IMG/VR virus record: IMGVR_UViG_3300027763_000003
Span: 1-61,031 of that record
Strand: one strand, 5' to 3'
Length of the DNA stretch: 61,031 nt
DNA from: a virus
How positions within the stretch are numbered: position 1 is the first letter of the stretch; each line of letters opens with the position of its first letter. The translations under genes and the position numbers were made by a program. This document shows positions 42,824 to 50,568 of the stretch, piece after piece. The notes under the pieces are model-generated. The model had not been told where the DNA came from, ran no database searches, and was given only the letters and a program-made list of their open reading frames with translations.

Positions 42824-43014
42824 AAGCCGTTATTGAAGTGACGGACTGCCAAGATTGTCCTTTTGCAGGAGACCACCGTGGACACGGTGAATGCTGGACT
42901 GAGTGCCGTCATCCTCAGCATAACCAAGGCCCATACGGAAACATACTTTGGGGTTGCCAAGAAAAGTTTAAGACCATCCCAAATTGGTGTCCACTCAAGG
43001 AGAAGAACACATGA
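42820..43014 (+). CDS. Cassette-array gene 4, Cys-rich
   Basis: 64 aa. CQDCPF, HGECWTECRHPQHN and IPNWCPL give six Cys and several His, a pattern that I know from small zinc-binding phage proteins. It ends LKEKNT with the same 16-base junction, although its body is unrelated to genes 1-3. Confidence 0.72.
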   Translation: MKAVIEVTDCQDCPFAGDHRGHGECWTECRHPQHNQGPYGNILWGCQEKFKTIPNWCPLKEKNT

Positions 43015-43157
43015 GTACCGGCTGGCCTATCACCATGTTCCTGTTGCAGGACTGCGACCGCAAGCTGGCTCGTTGGTTCTCAAGCAGGCTGGATGCACAG
43101 GCAGTTATCCGCAGGCAGTGGCCTGACGTTGTAAAAACTTATTGGAGAAAGACATGA
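43011..43157 (+). CDS. Small basic protein
   Basis: 48 aa, starting in the junction after cassette 4 (ATGAG). It begins MSTGWPITMFLLQDC and is Arg rich near the end. No family is recognised. It overlaps the next gene by four bases. Confidence 0.52.
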   Translation: MSTGWPITMFLLQDCDRKLARWFSSRLDAQAVIRRQWPDVVKTYWRKT

Positions 43158-43297
43158 ACAATTTATTTGAGTTGATGGAGGGTGCTTGGATTTTTGCTAT
43201 TGCATTTTTTGTGCTACTCACCATGCCAATATGGGTGCTGCCGTATGCTGCATTTAAATGCTGGAAAGCAATCCGAGCAAGGGGAAACAATGTATAG
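43154..43297 (+). CDS. 47-residue membrane protein
   Basis: Residues 10-35 (GAWIFAIAFFVLLTMPIWVL) form one membrane segment followed by a basic tail (KCWKAIRARGNN). It overlaps both neighbours, which supports translation. Confidence 0.62.
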   Translation: MNNLFELMEGAWIFAIAFFVLLTMPIWVLPYAAFKCWKAIRARGNNV

Positions 43298-43562
43298 CTA
43301 CAACAAACAAATCCGACAAGCACTAAGGGATAACCCTGATGGACTTACAGTGGCACAAATAGTAGTCTTGGTGCCTGCGCCAGAGAACACCGTCAATCGG
43401 CAGTTACGCATGATGCCAGACACATACATTGACCGCTGGCAATCGCGCGGTGTCAAAAACTATGTGAGTGCCGTGTGGTGTGTAATCGTGCCGCCCGAAA
43501 ATTGCCCTAGACCAAACCGCAAACCTTTAAAGGAAAAAAATGACTACATCCCCGTTTACTGA
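43290..43562 (+). CDS. Winged-helix DNA-binding-like protein
   Basis: 90 aa from the ATG at 43290, eight bases before the previous stop. Residues 8-50 (ALRDNPDGLTVAQIV...NTVNRQLRMM in outline) fit a winged helix-turn-helix. The end SAVWCVIVP is a likely beta wing. It may regulate the rightward genes. It overlaps the next gene by 23 bases. Confidence 0.63.
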   Translation: MYSYNKQIRQALRDNPDGLTVAQIVVLVPAPENTVNRQLRMMPDTYIDRWQSRGVKNYVSAVWCVIVPPENCPRPNRKPLKEKNDYIPVY

Positions 43563-43803
43563 AGAGCAACGTGCAATGATTAAGTCATTGAGCAGGCTGC
43601 AACCAAGGGGTAGAGACTACTCTGCAGCCCCAAACAGGCCGTTGGAGGCTTACATCAAGTCAATGCAAAAGCTGCACCCTGAGATGTTCCAAGATGCCAA
43701 ATCAATGAAGGAGAGAGTTTTTGTTGATGAGCCACTTTTATGCAGTTTTAAGCGGTCAGTCCGAACTCTTTCAGAGTCACCGTACAGAGTCAGGAATGTT
43801 TAA
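43540..43803 (+). CDS. Small protein of unknown function
   Basis: 87 aa after AAAGGAAAAAA. Helical N-terminal half, basic C-terminus. No family is recognised. Confidence 0.58.
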   Translation: MTTSPFTEEQRAMIKSLSRLQPRGRDYSAAPNRPLEAYIKSMQKLHPEMFQDAKSMKERVFVDEPLLCSFKRSVRTLSESPYRVRNV

Positions 43804-43805
43804 AA

Positions 43806-44102
43806 ATGCTATCCACCTACCCGCCATGCTTCAGCTCGGAGAAGCAACACAAGGAATGGAAGGCGCTTGCTTTTAGAAGCAATTTAAAAAGCTTCCACAT
43901 CTGCGTTGACTGCACACCCAGCTACCAGGCTGAGATGATGTCGGTGGCGCGATGCCAATCCCCCGATGTTGATGTCAATGTCCTGCACCAACGGGAGATG
44001 GAAGAAGCCATGAAGCAAGAAGTGACCGAGGGCAAGATCAAGCCGGTGGTGGATCATTGGACGGAGATGATTAACCAACTAACCCCAAAGGTTAAAAAAT
44101 GA
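43806..44102 (+). CDS. Conserved phage protein with CxxC
   Basis: 98 aa. HICVDCTPSYQAEMMSVARC in outline is a motif found in small proteins of many phages and may bind zinc. The C-terminal half is helical. ATGA overlap with the next gene. Confidence 0.7.
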   Translation: MLSTYPPCFSSEKQHKEWKALAFRSNLKSFHICVDCTPSYQAEMMSVARCQSPDVDVNVLHQREMEEAMKQEVTEGKIKPVVDHWTEMINQLTPKVKK

Positions 44103-44272
44103 AAAATGACGTACCAAACTTTGCCGCATGGAGCCACAGTAATCTGGCTAAATTTTCGGAGGAGTCGTACATTCGTATGCAAGCACAGCATGAGGCCATC
44201 AAGCAATTGCAAGGTGACCTTAAAGATGCAATGGTTCAAGTAAGACAGTTACTCAAGGAAAAAAATGACTGA
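44099..44272 (+). CDS. Conserved 57-residue helical protein
   Basis: The frame begins MKNDVPNFAAWSHSNLAKFS and goes on EESYIRMQAQHEAIKQLQ, a familiar small protein family in betaproteobacterial phages. It ends LLKEKND, similar to the KEKNT ends upstream, and overlaps the ParB-like start by eight bases. Confidence 0.72.
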   Translation: MKNDVPNFAAWSHSNLAKFSEESYIRMQAQHEAIKQLQGDLKDAMVQVRQLLKEKND

Positions 44273-45068
44273 AAAAATTTCGCTGGAAAAAATCCGCCTC
44301 GATGGTGGAACGCAGCCCCGCAAAGAGCTTGATGGCAGCCTTGTACAGCACTACAAAGAACAGCTACTGGAAGGTGCGGTCTTTCCACCTGTCGATCTGT
44401 ACTTCGATGGCAAGCACTACTGGTTGTCTGATGGATTCCATCGCGTACACGCACACACCCAGGCTGGCTACAAAGAGATTTTGGGCAATGTTATTCAGGG
44501 CACAAAGCGTGATGCATTCATTGCCTCCTTGAAGGCAAATTCCAAGCACGGCAAGCCACGCAGCGCAGAAGAGCGCCGCTACGTTGTTCAATTGGCTCTT
44601 GAGGATATCGAGCTAGGGGAGTTTTCAGACTACCAGATCGCTGTCGCCTGCGATGTGAGCAAGATGACTGTTGGTCGCATCCGCAAGGCATTGGGGCTCG
44701 AGAAGTCCTCCAGCATTGGCAAAGATGGCAAGCGCCGCGATACCACAAGCATTGGACGCAAGCCTGCACCAATAGAGCCCGACTATGAAGAGCCCACAGA
44801 AGATGAAAAAATCAATGAGCTGGCAACTGAATTTGGCGTGATCTCGGAGGAGAATACTCGGCTCAAAGATATGCTTGCAGTTCAGTCTATGCCTGTTTCG
44901 GAAGAGGCAAAGCAGGAGGTGCAAGACACAATTACTATGTTGCGCGAGCAGGTCAAAGACCTTGAGGCACAGCTTTATTCCATGACCCAAAGTCGGAATG
45001 AGTTCATGTCCAAGAACACTGAGATGTTGAAGCAAATCAACTACTGGAAGAAACGCGCAGAGAAGTAA
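44265..45068 (+). CDS. ParB/Srx-like DNA-binding protein
   Basis: 267 aa. GGTQPRKEL (about residues 14-22) and LSDGFHRVHA (about 55-64) are the ParB/Srx-fold motifs; SDYQIAVACDVSKMTVGRIRKAL (about 120-142, in outline) is a helix-turn-helix. The last 90 residues form a coiled coil. In phages such proteins act in partition, transcription or as nucleases. It is a possible binder of the dispersed palindromes. Confidence 0.82.
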   Translation: MTEKISLEKIRLDGGTQPRKELDGSLVQHYKEQLLEGAVFPPVDLYFDGKHYWLSDGFHRVHAHTQAGYKEILGNVIQGTKRDAFIASLKANSKHGKPRSAEERRYVVQLALEDIELGEFSDYQIAVACDVSKMTVGRIRKALGLEKSSSIGKDGKRRDTTSIGRKPAPIEPDYEEPTEDEKINELATEFGVISEENTRLKDMLAVQSMPVSEEAKQEVQDTITMLREQVKDLEAQLYSMTQSRNEFMSKNTEMLKQINYWKKRAEK

Positions 45069-45104
45069 ACACCGAAGCTGGGCGGTTTCCCAGCAGGAGA
45101 GAGC

Positions 45105-46565
45105 ATGATAAATTTAAGACCGCATCAAGCGGATGTTGTGGCTAAACTCGACCAAGGATTTGCCCAGCACCGCTGCCAACTGTTGTATGCACCAACAGGA
45201 TTTGGCAAAACAGAAGTAGCCATGCACGTTATGGCTGAACACGCCAAGCTAGGTATCAGGGTGGCAATGGTATTGGATCGGATTGTGTTGGTTAACCAGA
45301 CCAGCACACGCCTTTCCAAGTACAAAATCCCGCATGGCGTCATGCAATCTGGTCACTGGCGATACCGCCCCCATGAGAGCATCCAAGTCTGTAGCGCACA
45401 GACCCTGGAGCGCCGGGCTGACTTCCCGGACGTTGGCCTCCTGATCATTGACGAGTGCCATGTCCAGCGCAGACAGGTCATCCAGTACATCCAAGACAAT
45501 CCGCAAGTAAAGGTCATTGGCCTGACCGCCACCCCATTCACAAAAGGATTGGGAGACACCTACACCCATGTGGTTGGTGCAAAGCCCACAGGAGAGCTGA
45601 TTGAGGATAAATGGCTTGTTCCACTCAAGATCTTCATTGCCAAAGAGATCGACATGACCGGAGCCAAGAAGGTTGCTGGCGAGTGGTCGCAAGACGAGGT
45701 GAGCGCCCGTGGCATGAAGATCACCGGCGATATAGTTGATGAGTGGATACAGAAAACCAACCAGCTGTTTGGTGGACCGCGCAAGACTGTAGTTTTCGCC
45801 TCCGGTGTTGAGCATGGGCGTGACTTGGTGCGACAGTTTGCTGAGCGCGGTTATCACTTTGTGTCCATCAGCTACAAAGAAGAGGATGACTTCAAGCGGG
45901 AAACCATTGAAGACTTCAGCCGTCCCGATACAAAGATCACCGGCCTGATCGCAACCGACATCCTCACGCGAGGGTTTGATGTGCCTGACGTAATGATTGG
46001 CGTGTCGGCTCGACCCTTCTCCAAGTCCTTCAGCAGCCATGTCCAGCAGATGGGGCGCGTCATGCGTCCATGTGAGGGTAAGACGCACGGCGTTTGGCTT
46101 GATCACAGCGGCAACTATCTCAGGTTCCGCAAGGAGTGGGATGACCTGTTCGCTGATGGTGTGACCGAGCTTCCAGATGGAGGTGAGGCAACCAAAAAAG
46201 AACCACCCGAGAAGGTTAAAAAAGAGTCCAAGTGCGGTGGATGCGGCGCGTTGTGGGTTTGGCCTGGACGGCAATGCGGTGAGTGCGGCTGGATCAGACC
46301 CATGAAAGAGGTTCTGAACGTACCAGGCCACATGATTGAGCTGGAGACAGGCAAAAGCTCCACCGCTGAGAACCAAAGCTTTTACTCCGAGCTGTTGTAC
46401 TACAGTCGAATGCGCGGCTACAAGGATGGCTGGGCGGCGCACAAGTACAAAGAGAAGTACGGGGCATTCCCTCGCGGCTTGGGATCGGAGACAAAGTCCC
46501 CCAGCCACAAGACACTCAATTGGATTAAGAGTAAAGCTATCGCATACGCAAAGGCTAGGGCATGA
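45105..46565 (+). CDS. SF2 helicase with zinc ribbon
   Basis: 486 aa. APTGFGKTE (residues 29-37) is Walker A, IIDECH Walker B, LTATPF motif III, and QQMGRVMRP motif VI. A zinc ribbon CGGCG...CGECG lies at about 378-397. It is likely to open or remodel DNA or RNA for replication or transcription. It is joined to the Toprim gene by an ATGA overlap, which suggests they act together. Confidence 0.9.
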   Translation: MINLRPHQADVVAKLDQGFAQHRCQLLYAPTGFGKTEVAMHVMAEHAKLGIRVAMVLDRIVLVNQTSTRLSKYKIPHGVMQSGHWRYRPHESIQVCSAQTLERRADFPDVGLLIIDECHVQRRQVIQYIQDNPQVKVIGLTATPFTKGLGDTYTHVVGAKPTGELIEDKWLVPLKIFIAKEIDMTGAKKVAGEWSQDEVSARGMKITGDIVDEWIQKTNQLFGGPRKTVVFASGVEHGRDLVRQFAERGYHFVSISYKEEDDFKRETIEDFSRPDTKITGLIATDILTRGFDVPDVMIGVSARPFSKSFSSHVQQMGRVMRPCEGKTHGVWLDHSGNYLRFRKEWDDLFADGVTELPDGGEATKKEPPEKVKKESKCGGCGALWVWPGRQCGECGWIRPMKEVLNVPGHMIELETGKSSTAENQSFYSELLYYSRMRGYKDGWAAHKYKEKYGAFPRGLGSETKSPSHKTLNWIKSKAIAYAKARA

Positions 46566-47347
46566 GTTTTGAAGAATTTGCACAGTCGCATGGCTTGTTG
46601 ATTGACCATGTGGTGGAGGGGCGCTGGATGCGAGTTCCAACAACAGATCACCCGCGCAAAAAGAACGGGGCGTACATTTTTGACGGCAGAAGCGGTTTGG
46701 TGCAGAACCACGCAGTCCATGAGTCCCCGATCCGATACCAGTCGAATGAGCCGTATGTGCCTGACCCACACGCAGCAGCCAAGCGGGAGCGCAGAATCGC
46801 AGAGCAGCAACAGAAACAGGTGGATGCGGCAAAGAAGGCTGCATTCATCTATAACAATGTTACAGTTGAACCGCACCCATACCTGATTCGCAAAGGGTTT
46901 GCAGAGCCAGCCAAAGTATGGAAGGGGCTGCTGACAGTCCCGATGCGGGTGGATGGCAAGCTGGTCGGGCTGCAGTTAATCCAAGCAGACGGAACAAAGA
47001 AGTTTTTATCAGGGCAGCGCACAAAAGGAGCCAGCCTGGTCATTGATAACCACGGCAGGAATGTATTGGTGGAGGGTCTTGCGACAGGCTTATCAGTGCG
47101 CCGCGCTCTCAAATCCATGCGCCAGCGGTACACAATCCACGTTTGCTTCTCGGCTGGGAACATGGTAGAGATCGCCCAGTCGGTGCAAGACCCGTTGGTG
47201 ATTGCCGACAACGACCCGATGGGGATAAGTATTGCTAAAAAAATAGCCTCGCGCTATTGGTTAGGCGAGGCTGGTGAAGACTTCAACGACTTTGAGCAGA
47301 GGGTCGGAGTCCAGGCAGCTGCCGAGTCCCTCCGCCCGTTCTTCTAG
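46562..47347 (+). CDS. Toprim primase-like protein
   Basis: 261 aa. VLVEGLATGL (Glu171) and LVIADNDPMG (Asp216, Asp218) are the metal sites of a Toprim domain, and HPYLIRKGF is the usual preceding motif of small phage and plasmid primase-like proteins. The zinc-finger domain of classical primases is missing. It probably primes or supports replication with the helicase. A palindrome site lies at 46846-46868. Confidence 0.83.
   Translation: MSFEEFAQSHGLLIDHVVEGRWMRVPTTDHPRKKNGAYIFDGRSGLVQNHAVHESPIRYQSNEPYVPDPHAAAKRERRIAEQQQKQVDAAKKAAFIYNNVTVEPHPYLIRKGFAEPAKVWKGLLTVPMRVDGKLVGLQLIQADGTKKFLSGQRTKGASLVIDNHGRNVLVEGLATGLSVRRALKSMRQRYTIHVCFSAGNMVEIAQSVQDPLVIADNDPMGISIAKKIASRYWLGEAGEDFNDFEQRVGVQAAAESLRPFF
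46846..46868. promoter_or_regulatory. Dispersed palindrome, site 5
   Basis: CATCTATAAC-AAT-GTTACAGTTG with a 3-base spacer, inside the Toprim gene, reading Y-N-N-V-T-V-E. One outer base of the left arm differs. Confidence 0.68.
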
Positions 47348-47574
47348 AACGTACCTCGTCCTTTGCAGGTAAAGCAGGCTGTGTCTTCGTGATACCCTTC
47401 CCCGCTCCCGTTGCAGGTTGGGCAAATGCCTGCTTCATCATCTTCGGGTAGGTACGCCAGCAAACTTTCGCGCGGGAGGTCAGCAAGCAACTCCACCACA
47501 GCGGTGGAGTCCCCAATCTCAAAATCGCGCTTGATTTGCTCAATAACGTCATTGATCAATTCAGCGTTTTTCAT
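47344..47574 (-). CDS. Small protein with CxxCxGxG zinc knuckles
   Basis: 76 aa from the ATG at 47574. AELLADLPRESLLAYLPEDDE-type helices precede CPTCNGSGEG and CFTCKGRG, a DnaJ-like zinc site. Its stop overlaps the convergent Toprim stop by three bases (CTAG). It is the last gene of the leftward accessory block. Confidence 0.7.
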   Translation of the reverse strand: MKNAELINDVIEQIKRDFEIGDSTAVVELLADLPRESLLAYLPEDDEAGICPTCNGSGEGYHEDTACFTCKGRGTF

Positions 47575-47579
47575 ATGGT

Positions 47580-48020
47580 TCACCATGATGATTGGTAGGT
47601 GAATGACCACTCGTCGCCCAGTTCCCTGCTCAGCAGTTCCTTGAGTTCCTTGTGGGTGCGCTTGACCTGTTCCCAGTACCAGTCATCCACCTCGGCGGCT
47701 CCAAAGAAGAACCCGCCTTGTGGTGGTAGCAGTTCCGCAGCCTTGTCGGGGTTGGCGATCACTTCCCCGCACAGCTCCATTAGCTTCATCAGGTCATCAA
47801 AACTGACGTAGTACTCCTGACAATTGTCTTCCCCGTCCTGCACGTTCTCCACAAACCATGCGTGGATCGCGTTGGCCTTGCGCCAGTACATCCCCTCGTA
47901 GTTCAGGTGGGTAAGCTTCATCCCAGCGGCTTCCGGTACACCATCCACTGTGGGCGCGGCGTCTTCATCAGACGACCAGCTAGTAAATTTCTTCGCGTTC
48001 AGGTACATATCTAGACCCAT
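47580..48020 (-). CDS. Conserved phage protein (MGLDMYL family)
   Basis: 146 aa from the ATG at 48020, with AAGGAG upstream. It begins MGLDMYLNAKK and contains GMYWRKANAIHAWFV; the family is widespread in phages and bacteria but without known function. A palindrome half-site (48033-48042) touches its ribosome binding site, which could make its translation or transcription controlled. Confidence 0.75.
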   Translation of the reverse strand: MGLDMYLNAKKFTSWSSDEDAAPTVDGVPEAAGMKLTHLNYEGMYWRKANAIHAWFVENVQDGEDNCQEYYVSFDDLMKLMELCGEVIANPDKAAELLPPQGGFFFGAAEVDDWYWEQVKRTHKELKELLSRELGDEWSFTYQSSW

Positions 48021-48064
48021 GATTCTCTCCTTGTTACAGTTGCAGCCATCGAATGATGACCCAC

Positions 48065-48084
48065 AAACCCAGCTCGCTGGGCTT
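48065..48084 (-). terminator. Intergenic hairpin A
   Basis: AAGCCCAG-CGAG-CTGGGTTT on the minus strand (one wobble pair), followed by TTTG-like bases. It lies between the genes ending at 48092 and starting at 48020 and could be a weak terminator. Confidence 0.5.
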
Positions 48085-48091
48085 GTAGATA

Positions 48092-48313
48092 TCACTCGCG
48101 CGCTTCCCCTAGCTGTGCGGTTTCGTGGTTAATGATGGCGTCCAGCTGCTCCAATACGTTGGCGCGGTTGCCCTTCAGCCCGAATTCAGTGCGAATGATC
48201 GAATAGCAGCTCTTGCCGCCTTTGACCTTCAGACCCTTGATCTCCAGCCGTAGACCGGAGCGCAGCACCATCAGGCGATAGAGTGCTATTTGGCTTGGTT
48301 GCGTGATCATCAT
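48092..48313 (-). CDS. Small basic protein
   Basis: 73 aa from the ATG at 48313, overlapping the previous stop (ATGA). LYRLMVLRSGLRLEIKGLKVKGGKSCYSI in outline is common in small phage proteins that follow the 48310 family. Function unknown. Confidence 0.68.
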   Translation of the reverse strand: MMITQPSQIALYRLMVLRSGLRLEIKGLKVKGGKSCYSIIRTEFGLKGNRANVLEQLDAIINHETAQLGEARE

Positions 48314-48513
48314 TGCTGCGCCCATTTCATGCCGAACACGCCTGGAAAGAATTCCGTGGTGGTAGCGTCTTGCGACAGCTTCACATAAACCCTGCCGGTG
48401 CTGCTGGGTTTGTGTGGCTCTCGAGCGCCGACCAGTAAGTACATCTCCCCGCGAAACGTGGGGTAGTACTGTCCAAGCTGCGCCTCGCGCCCTGTTGCGT
48501 CCAATAGTTTCAT
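48310..48513 (-). CDS. Small conserved protein, SH3-like
   Basis: 67 aa. VKLLDATGRE-type start, then FRGEMYLLVGAREPHKPSSTGRVYVKL in outline, is recurrent in betaproteobacterial phages and looks like a small beta barrel. Function unknown. ATGA overlap with the next gene. Confidence 0.72.
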   Translation of the reverse strand: MKLLDATGREAQLGQYYPTFRGEMYLLVGAREPHKPSSTGRVYVKLSQDATTTEFFPGVFGMKWAQQ

Positions 48514-48550
48514 ACTCTCGCCTTTCTTTGTGGTGGGTCACATTTGCCCC

Positions 48551-48574
48551 CAAAGCCCCGCGCGCGAGGCTTTG
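48551..48574 (-). terminator. Intergenic hairpin B
   Basis: CAAAGCC and GGCTTTG form a perfect 7-bp stem around a GC-rich 10-base loop, between the genes at 48579 and 48513. No T run follows on the minus strand, so it may be a processing or attenuation site rather than a terminator. Confidence 0.5.
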
Positions 48575-48578
48575 AGTG

Positions 48579-48770
48579 CTATCTGTGCAGCACGTTTTGC
48601 GCGGTGTGGATTGCCTCGGTCAGCTCTTCCGTCATGGCAGAGTCGGGCAGCTCGCAGCTATTAACGCTCGCCCAGTAAATCAAGTTCCCCAGTGCTTCGC
48701 GCAGAGCTTGGGTTTCAGTGACTGGGGCGTGGCAAATAGCGTCTATTTTTTGCTCGGTGGATGTTTGCAT
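48579..48770 (-). CDS. Small helical protein
   Basis: 63 aa, acidic and helical (TQALREALGNLIYWASVN). The pattern is common in accessory regions of Burkholderiales phages. Function unknown. Confidence 0.65.
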   Translation of the reverse strand: MQTSTEQKIDAICHAPVTETQALREALGNLIYWASVNSCELPDSAMTEELTEAIHTAQNVLHR

Positions 48771-48772
48771 TT

Positions 48773-48964
48773 TTAGCCTTTTGCGTTTGTTTGGTATTCC
48801 CTGCGACCCTGGTCGATCAACCGGCGCGCGTGGTCGCGGTCTTGCGGCTCTTCGCTGGCGATCATTGCGCGCAGCTCTTGTGCCCGTTTTATGCGGCTGG
48901 CGGGTAGTGATAGGCGTTCGTATTGATAGCCCGCTTCGTGGTAGGCGTGTTCGGTGTGTATCAT
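48773..48964 (-). CDS. Small charged protein
   Basis: 63 aa, rich in Arg, Glu and Tyr and probably helical. No family is recognised. ATGA overlap with the gene before it. Confidence 0.6.
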   Translation of the reverse strand: MIHTEHAYHEAGYQYERLSLPASRIKRAQELRAMIASEEPQDRDHARRLIDQGRREYQTNAKG

Positions 48965-49131
48965 TCTTGGATTACCTTGTAGTCGGTTATGGATTGTTCA
49001 GGGGTAGCGTCCAGCAGTAGATTTATGGCTTCGAGCGCTGCCGGTAGGGTCGCAAAGCGTAGGGGCTGGTCGTTTTCCGTCCAGCTGTCAGCCCACCACC
49101 CGCGAAAACGGGTCAAAACAAGCCAGCTCAT
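48961..49131 (-). CDS. Small protein of unknown function
   Basis: 56 aa from the ATG at 49131, chosen because it overlaps the previous stop (ATGA). MSWLVLTRFRGWWADSWTE is Trp rich, and the rest is helical. No family is recognised. Confidence 0.6.
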   Translation of the reverse strand: MSWLVLTRFRGWWADSWTENDQPLRFATLPAALEAINLLLDATPEQSITDYKVIQE

Positions 49132-49316
49132 GCGCGCACCAGCTGGTACATATTCCAGCCACAAGTGATCGTGATGTGTCCGTGGTGCAACATTTCGTCA
49201 ATCATGGAGCGGTCGAATTTGTGCCAGCCTGTCCAGTCGGCGGGGTGTCGCGCTACTTCGTGCCAGCCTTGGCGGTCGTTTTTTGCGTGGTATGCGATCA
49301 TTAGTGCGTTGCTCAT
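49128..49316 (-). CDS. Small protein of unknown function
   Basis: 62 aa, rich in His and Trp (GWHEVARHPADWTGWHKFD). No family is recognised. Coupled to the next gene by ATGA. Confidence 0.6.
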   Translation of the reverse strand: MSNALMIAYHAKNDRQGWHEVARHPADWTGWHKFDRSMIDEMLHHGHITITCGWNMYQLVRA

Positions 49317-49346
49317 GGGTTGCCTTTCATTGGTTAGGGGTAGCCC

Positions 49347-49371
49347 GTAAGCCCTGCGCGTCAGGGCTTAC
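49347..49371 (-). terminator. Intergenic hairpin C
   Basis: GTAAGCCCTG and CAGGGCTTAC form a perfect 10-bp stem with a 5-base loop between the genes at 49380 and 49316. It is the strongest hairpin in the leftward block but has no T run, so its function is uncertain. Confidence 0.58.
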
Positions 49372-49379
49372 AAATAGCC

Positions 49380-49637
49380 CTATATCGTGCAGCAGCCACA
49401 GCACGGGGCGTCCGCGCAGCGTCCGCGCGGGTTGCGGTAGTGGATCGTCCGCCCGTGTTGCCCGTTGAACATGATCACGCCGGCGGGGGCGTATATCGGC
49501 GCTGTCTCCATGTCTCCAGGCTCGTGGATCCAAGCTTTGCGGGTAATGGTGTCGTATTGGATCTCATCTCCAGCATTGAACCGGTGGCCGGTGATTGCGT
49601 CCCGTCCGGCGTATTTGGCGATCATTGTCTTAATCAT
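49380..49637 (-). CDS. Small conserved protein
   Basis: 85 aa. MIAKYAGRDAITGHRFNAGDEIQYD in outline is a phage motif for a small beta-barrel-like protein (compare AKFDGRCxVTG proteins). The C-terminus has CADAPCCGCC, a possible metal site. The second ATG at 49625 is also possible. Confidence 0.68.
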   Translation of the reverse strand: MIKTMIAKYAGRDAITGHRFNAGDEIQYDTITRKAWIHEPGDMETAPIYAPAGVIMFNGQHGRTIHYRNPRGRCADAPCCGCCTI

Positions 49638-49640
49638 GGT

Positions 49641-50327
49641 TCAGGCTTTCAGGATAGGGATTACTCGGCGCGCCAGCTGGTCGGTGCGCTTGGCGCGTGT
49701 GCCGTGGGCTCGGAAACCGACAATAAAGTCGCGGTCGGCTCGGCTGCACCATGCGTCCCAATTACCGCAATTCTCGCAAGTCGATTCTGCGCGGGTCTGC
49801 GCTTCGCATACGACAATGCGGCGACCTTCGGGCGTGAATGACAGTTTGGGCGTATCGCTTGGCACAATGCACACCACTGGCAAGCCGTGGGCGCTGAGCC
49901 GGTCGGCGTGTCCAGCATCGTCCGCGCTCAAGTTCACGACAAAGCCCCAAGCATTGGCGGCGCGTATCCACTTAATTGCCTGCGGCTGGTGCTTGTGACT
50001 GTATGCAAAGCCTTTGCGGCCCGTATTGGCCTTAACAATCACCCCCAGCTCGTAAGGGTCGACTAGCTCTCCATCGCCTGGAAGATCGCCGGCGATACCA
50101 TAACGCCACAATTGCAGCGGTGGCAAGTTGCGGATATAGCTGGCGAGTATGTCAATTGGGACCCCGCGAGCTGGCACTTTGTCCCACTGCATACGGGTGT
50201 AAAAGTCTTCCCCGTAACAGTCCTGCCCGTAGTGTGGGCAGCTATCGGGGCAAGTTTTTCGGAGCGAGTAAGTTTGCGGTATTGGTCCGGTTTTCCGGTT
50301 CGAGCTGGCGCGGATAAATGTGTACAT
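49641..50327 (-). CDS. DUF7227-like phage protein
   Basis: 228 aa. SLRKTCPDSCPHYGQDCYGEDFY in outline and, later, CENCGNWDAWC supply two Cys clusters. The middle (RYGIAGDLPGDGELVDPYEL and AFSYSHKHQ-like GFAYSHKHQ) fits the DUF7227 family, a phage group with SAM- or metal-enzyme-like layout. The function is not known. Confidence 0.72.
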   Translation of the reverse strand: MYTFIRASSNRKTGPIPQTYSLRKTCPDSCPHYGQDCYGEDFYTRMQWDKVPARGVPIDILASYIRNLPPLQLWRYGIAGDLPGDGELVDPYELGVIVKANTGRKGFAYSHKHQPQAIKWIRAANAWGFVVNLSADDAGHADRLSAHGLPVVCIVPSDTPKLSFTPEGRRIVVCEAQTRAESTCENCGNWDAWCSRADRDFIVGFRAHGTRAKRTDQLARRVIPILKA

Positions 50328-50336
50328 AGTGGCGTC

Positions 50337-50444
50337 CTATAGGTAAGCGAAAAGGGTATAAGCGAGGGCGCAGCCAATAGCTACAACCAGCGCAGCAGCA
50401 GCCCACGGGCTGGGGTGATTGGTGGGGGTGTAGTGCTCACGCAT
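50337..50444 (-). CDS. 35-residue membrane protein
   Basis: It reads MREHYTPTNHPSPWAAAALV and VAIGCALAYTLFAYL: one membrane segment from residue 14. The ATG overlaps the end of the gene before it. An ATG one codon earlier is possible. Confidence 0.58.
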   Translation of the reverse strand: MREHYTPTNHPSPWAAAALVVAIGCALAYTLFAYL

Positions 50445-50568
50445 CATGAGCCCCTAGCTGTTTTTGAATGTAGGCCAGCGCGAGCCATAGCTTGGCAAAT
50501 GTCCGGCTTTGTCCGGCGTAGTTAGTGACAATCCAACCGGCAGCGCCTGGTTCTAGTGTGTATTTCAC
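50437..50568 (-). CDS. 43-residue protein (GTG start)
   Basis: GTG at 50568 overlaps the stop of the gene before it (GTGA). It reads KYTLEPGAAGWIVTNYAGQS, then RTFAKLWLALAYIQKQ. Helical C-terminal half. It is short, so moderate confidence. Confidence 0.5.
   Translation of the reverse strand: MKYTLEPGAAGWIVTNYAGQSRTFAKLWLALAYIQKQLGAHDA

Larger units (their letters stand above)
41682..43014 (+). repeat. Repeated cassette junctions and LAQPAQ modules
   Basis: The 16-mer GGAGAAGAACACATGA occurs exactly at 41682-41697, 42200-42215, 42808-42823 and 42999-43014. Each copy is the end of one gene (KEKNT or QEKNT stop), the ribosome binding site and the start of the next. Within the genes GCCCTAGCACAGCCAGCGCA recurs at 41593, 41799 and 42431, and CACAGCCAGCGCAGG at 41941 and 42564. 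The pattern is that of shuffled gene cassettes. Confidence 0.9.

Noticed and set aside
45249-46844. 531-codon minus-strand frame
   Set aside because: It is the mirror of the helicase and Toprim genes, whose motifs are unmistakable on the plus strand.
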